64,000 bases of DNA from an uncultured Clostridia bacterium (GTDB lineage Bacteria > Bacillota > Clostridia > Oscillospirales > Acutalibacteraceae): contig CAKZZS010000023.1 of NCBI GenBank assembly GCA_937884975.1, positions 111,119 to 175,118 on the forward strand. The letters run 5' to 3'. Under the pieces are notes generated by a model, which was not told the DNA's origin, searched no databases, and saw only the letters and a program-made list of their open reading frames with translations. Made by a program: the position numbers and the translations under genes. Positions 61,992 through 64,000 of the stretch are shown here, piece by piece. Position 1 is the first letter of the stretch. Each line of letters opens with the position of its first letter.

Positions 61992-63094
61992 TCGTCGTCA
62001 ACAGCAATGTCAAGTTTTGCCTTTGCGGCAGCCTTTGTTGTCGGTTCAATAGGCGGTTCTGCCGGAGCAGGCGCAACCGGAGCGCTTTTCTTTGAATGAA
62101 GCTCGGCTTCTTCCTTAATCTTTTCGCGAATCTGCTTTTCAACCTCGTCCGCAAGGGCAGGATTTTCCTTGAAAAGGGTTTTGACATTGTCTCTGCCCTG
62201 GCCGAGTCTTTCCTCACCGTAGGAGAACCACGCGCCGCTCTTCTGGACTATGCCGTACTTAACGCCCAGGTCAACTAATTCGCCGACCTTTGAGATACCC
62301 TCGCCGTACATAATGTCAAATTCAGCCTCTTTAAAGGGAGGAGCAACCTTATTTTTAACAATTTTTGCCCTCGTTCTTGAACCGATAAATTCGTTTCCGG
62401 GAGCCTTGAGCTGTTCGATTTTACGAACGTCAATGCGCATTGTTGAGAAGAATTTAAGCGCTCTGCCGCCCGTCGTGACCTCGGGATTACCGTAGATTAC
62501 GCCGATTTTTTCACGAAGCTGGTTTATAAAGATAACAACAGTGTTTGATTTTGCAATAGCGCCTGCAAGCTTTCTTAAAGCCTGGGACATAAGTCGCGCG
62601 TGCTGACCGACATGATTATCGCCCATATCGCCTTCAATTTCAGCCTTCGGAACAAGTGCTGCAACCGAGTCTACAACGATAATGTCAATTGCGCCCGAAC
62701 GCGCAAGAGCTTCCGTAATTTCAAGAGCCTGTTCGCCGTCATCGGGCTGGGAAACAAGAAGCGAGTCAGTATCAACGCCGAGGTTTTTTGCGTAAATGGG
62801 GTCAAGAGCGTGCTCTGCGTCAATGAAAGCCGCTTCGCCGCCGAGTTTTTGAGCCTGGGCTACAACGTGAAGCGCAAGCGTTGTTTTACCCGAGCTTTCC
62901 GGACCGTAGATTTCAATAATTCTGCCTCTGGGAAGACCGCCGATGCCCGTTGCGGCGTCAAGCGAAATCGAGCCTGTTGAAATAGCCTCAATGTTCAGGG
63001 CAGTGCTGTCGCCAAGGCGCATAATAGTACCTTTACCGTAAGCCTTTTCAAGTTGAAGTAATGCTGTTTCCAATGCTTTTTTCTTATCTGCCAT
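61988..63094 (-). CDS. recA: Recombinase RecA
   Basis: RecA forms ATP-dependent filaments on single-stranded DNA for recombination and for LexA cleavage. The 368-residue protein has Walker A 'GPESSGKTT' (about residues 66-74), the core 'IDAEHALDP', loop L1 with '[12 protein letters not shown]', and loop L2 around '[15 protein letters not shown]'. The C-terminal tail is Ala/Pro-rich and acidic. No intein is seen. A canonical SOS box and promoter lie upstream. Confidence 0.98.
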   Translation of the reverse strand: MADKKKALETALLQLEKAYGKGTIMRLGDSTALNIEAISTGSISLDAATGIGGLPRGRIIEIYGPESSGKTTLALHVVAQAQKLGGEAAFIDAEHALDPIYAKNLGVDTDSLLVSQPDDGEQALEITEALARSGAIDIIVVDSVAALVPKAEIEGDMGDNHVGQHARLMSQALRKLAGAIAKSNTVVIFINQLREKIGVIYGNPEVTTGGRALKFFSTMRIDVRKIEQLKAPGNEFIGSRTRAKIVKNKVAPPFKEAEFDIMYGEGISKVGELVDLGVKYGIVQKSGAWFSYGEERLGQGRDNVKTLFKENPALADEVEKQIREKIKEEAELHSKKSAPVAPAPAEPPIEPTTKAAAKAKLDIAVDDE

Positions 63095-63138
63095 TTAACA
63101 TAAACCTCCATAAAGGAATTTTTAACGAAATATCAAAC

Positions 63139-63189
63139 CGAACTTTTGTTCGACAATGTCATTATATAATATCGGAAATAAAAATGCAA
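63139..63189 (-). promoter_or_regulatory. recA promoter with SOS box
   Basis: Reverse-strand TTGCAT (63184-63189) and TATAAT (63161-63166), 17 bases apart, are followed by the perfect palindrome CGAACAAAAGTTCG (63139-63152). This matches the CGAAC-N4-GTTCG LexA box of Bacillus and Clostridia, placed so that LexA would block transcription just downstream of the -10 box. Confidence 0.9.
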
Positions 63190-63291
63190 CAGTTTTTTTC
63201 AAAAAAATCAATATTTGGTAGAAAAATCGGACACTAAATATTATACCATACAATTATAGTAAAAACAAACTCAAAAATATTAAAAAAACAC

Positions 63292-63320
63292 TTGCAATTT
63301 GAAAAAGAATCTGTTAGAAT
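63292..63320 (+). promoter_or_regulatory. Predicted promoter of rpmB
   Basis: TTGCAA (63292-63297) and TAGAAT (63315-63320) with a 17-base spacer, 41 bases before the start codon. Confidence 0.65.
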
Positions 63321-63361
63321 ATCGTCTGTTACTTTAGAAACCCTTGAAGGAGGTGCCACAA

Positions 63362-63550
63362 ATGGCAAAATGTGAGTTTTGCGGCAAGGATGTTAAATTC
63401 GGTATTAAGGTTTCTCACTCACACAGAAGGTCAAACAGAACCTGGAAACCCAATGTTAAAAGAGTTAAGGCTATAGTTGACGGCTCTCCGAAGAGAGTTT
63501 ACGCCTGCACACGTTGCCTTCGTTCGGGCAAGGTTACAAGAGCTAACTGA
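63362..63550 (+). CDS. rpmB: Ribosomal protein bL28
   Basis: The 62-residue 50S protein has the bL28 features 'CEFCGKDVKFGIKVSHSHRR' (with zinc-type Cys pair) and the later 'YACTRCLRSGKVTR', making a four-Cys zinc-binding form. ATG 63362, directly after GGAGGTGCCACAA, is used. A terminator follows; it is monocistronic. Confidence 0.96.
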   Translation: MAKCEFCGKDVKFGIKVSHSHRRSNRTWKPNVKRVKAIVDGSPKRVYACTRCLRSGKVTRAN

Positions 63551-63570
63551 TTAAATTTAATTAAACATCC

Positions 63571-63605
63571 AAAGCGGTGCTGATTATCAGCACCGCTTTT
63601 GTCTT
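63571..63605. terminator. Terminator after rpmB
   Basis: AAAGCGGTGCTGA (63571-63583) pairs with TCAGCACCGCTTT (63587-63599) and T-rich DNA follows; A-rich DNA precedes, so it may also serve the convergent XRE gene. Confidence 0.9.
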
Positions 63606-63606
63606 T

Positions 63607-63810
63607 TTATTTTTCTTTTCGCCCGAGAAGAAAATCAGTGCTTACCTTATAATAGTCGGCAAGCTTAATAAGAAGATGGACGGGAATTTCGCGTTTGCCT
63701 GTCTCGTAATTACTGTAAACGCGCTGGTCAATGCAAAGAAAGGCGGCTATTTCCTTTTGCTTTAAATCGTGGTCCTCACGCATATCCTTTATCCGACGGT
63801 AGTAATACAT
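63607..63810 (-). CDS. Small XRE-family HTH regulator
   Basis: The 67-residue protein is a single Cro/C1 helix-turn-helix ('LKQKEIAAFLCIDQRVYSNY', then 'ETGKREIPVHLLIKLADYY') with no extra domain, as in phage- or plasmid-type repressors. GAGGTG precedes the ATG. Two symmetric operator-like sites lie just upstream in a divergent promoter, so autoregulation and control of a rightward gene beyond the window are likely. Confidence 0.88.
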   Translation of the reverse strand: MYYYRRIKDMREDHDLKQKEIAAFLCIDQRVYSNYETGKREIPVHLLIKLADYYKVSTDFLLGRKEK

Positions 63811-63838
63811 AAATTATCACCTCGGAATGATTTTATAT

Positions 63839-63885
63839 TACTATCAAATAATAGTATTGACAATACTATCAATTGATAGTAAAAT
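63839..63885. promoter_or_regulatory. Divergent promoter region with two palindromic operator sites
   Basis: ACTATCAATTGATAGT (63865-63880) is a perfect 16-base palindrome; TACTAT...ATAGTA (63839-63856) is a second, weaker dyad with the same half-site. Forward TTGACA (63857-63862) with TAAAAT (63880-63885), 17 bases apart, and reverse TTGTCA with TAATAT form back-to-back promoters. The adjacent XRE protein is the likely binder. Confidence 0.65.
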
Positions 63886-63908
63886 AACAATTGAAAGAGT
63901 TTATTTTA

Positions 63909-63940
63909 TTGTCATTCCGAGCGAAGCAAAGAATCTCAAC
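63909..63940. repeat. Dispersed repeat GTCATTC...GAATCTCAAC, copy 2
   Basis: This copy starts TTGTCATTCCGAGCG and ends AAGAATCTCAAC, closely matching 18172-18204. Confidence 0.6.
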
Positions 63941-63947
63941 TTAAAAA

Positions 63948-64000
63948 AGCCTTCCCCTTGAGGGGTGACTCCCCACAGTGTGGGGAGATGTCACGAAGTG
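63948..64000. repeat. Hairpin-rich intergenic repeat cut by the window end
   Basis: The stretch begins AAGCCTTCCCCTTGAGGGG and contains CTCCCCACAGTGTGGGGAG, a perfect hairpin, then GTCACGAAGTG at the edge. It resembles short palindromic repeats scattered in gut Clostridia. No gene is visible in 63886-64000. Confidence 0.5.

Noticed and set aside
1..64000. tRNA, rRNA and CRISPR loci
   Set aside because: No cloverleaf-like sequence with CCA-end context, no rRNA signature and no regularly spaced direct repeats were seen by eye; a tRNAscan or CRISPR-finder run would settle it.

Overview
The window looks like a chromosomal piece from an anaerobic, low-to-moderate GC Gram-positive bacterium of the class Clostridia, probably a gut Oscillospirales/Ruminococcaceae-type organism. 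This is inferred from strong GGAGG ribosome binding sites, TTGACA/TATAAT promoters, a GlgC/GlgD pair, rubrerythrin with superoxide reductase, a CGAAC-N4-GTTCG SOS box, HemZ, and the gene order flippase - mazG - HU - S4 protein (compare yabM-yabN-yabO of Bacillus). Almost all of it is densely packed protein-coding DNA. I found no rRNA, tRNA or CRISPR array.

Layout. 1-3314 (reverse): glycogen synthesis (glgD fragment, glgC, glgB). 3315-7053: a small HTH + DUF2975 pair, a membrane-anchored HTH receptor-like protein, and several intergenic inverted repeats. 7054-13194: an intact phage head-gene operon (terminase small and large, portal, protease, capsid, three neck-type genes) with no tail, lysis, replication or integration genes. 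13259-16888 (reverse): a large PAS/GGDEF/GAF/EAL cyclic-di-GMP protein. 17079-18166: an oxygen-defence operon (rubrerythrin, rubredoxin, desulfoferrodoxin). 18422-20289: a short-chain dehydrogenase and an RlmD-type 23S rRNA methyltransferase.

20265-24130 is the accessory hot spot. The last codons of the rRNA methyltransferase gene are repeated 1.46 kb downstream, and the DNA between the copies is AT-rich and holds two small frameshifted genes of unknown function. Next comes a 182-residue protein with five V-Y-(A/D)-(G/S)-P repeats, directly followed by a radical SAM/SPASM enzyme (frameshifted), a fragment of a C45-type acyltransferase and a HELVHG-motif membrane protein. This resembles a radical-SAM peptide-modification locus.

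24148-31692 (forward): an HD hydrolase, CorA, a methionine/folate operon (metF, a separate MetH reactivation subunit, metH without that domain), an FAD oxidoreductase and an EamA transporter. 31734-34072 (reverse): GH25 lysozyme, an unknown protein and a PHP phosphoesterase. 34425-39439: glycyl-tRNA synthetase, a reverse-strand LytM peptidase, lexA with its operator, a cation efflux protein and a metallophosphoesterase. 39499-44576 (reverse): ribosome hibernation factor, an RluA-type pseudouridine synthase, a serine hydrolase and a CapD-like sugar dehydratase.

44811-55437 looks like one long operon: recJ, relA/spoT, dtd, a metallo-beta-lactamase-fold hydrolase, hemZ, a uridine kinase-like gene, a MurJ/SpoVB-type flippase, mazG and HU; the S4 protein follows its terminator. 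55787-63810 holds an XRE regulator, a PASTA pseudokinase with a zinc ribbon, gdhA, the cluster recA-recX-rimO-pgsA (reverse, behind an SOS box), rpmB, and a small XRE regulator with a palindromic divergent promoter. The window ends in dispersed repeats.
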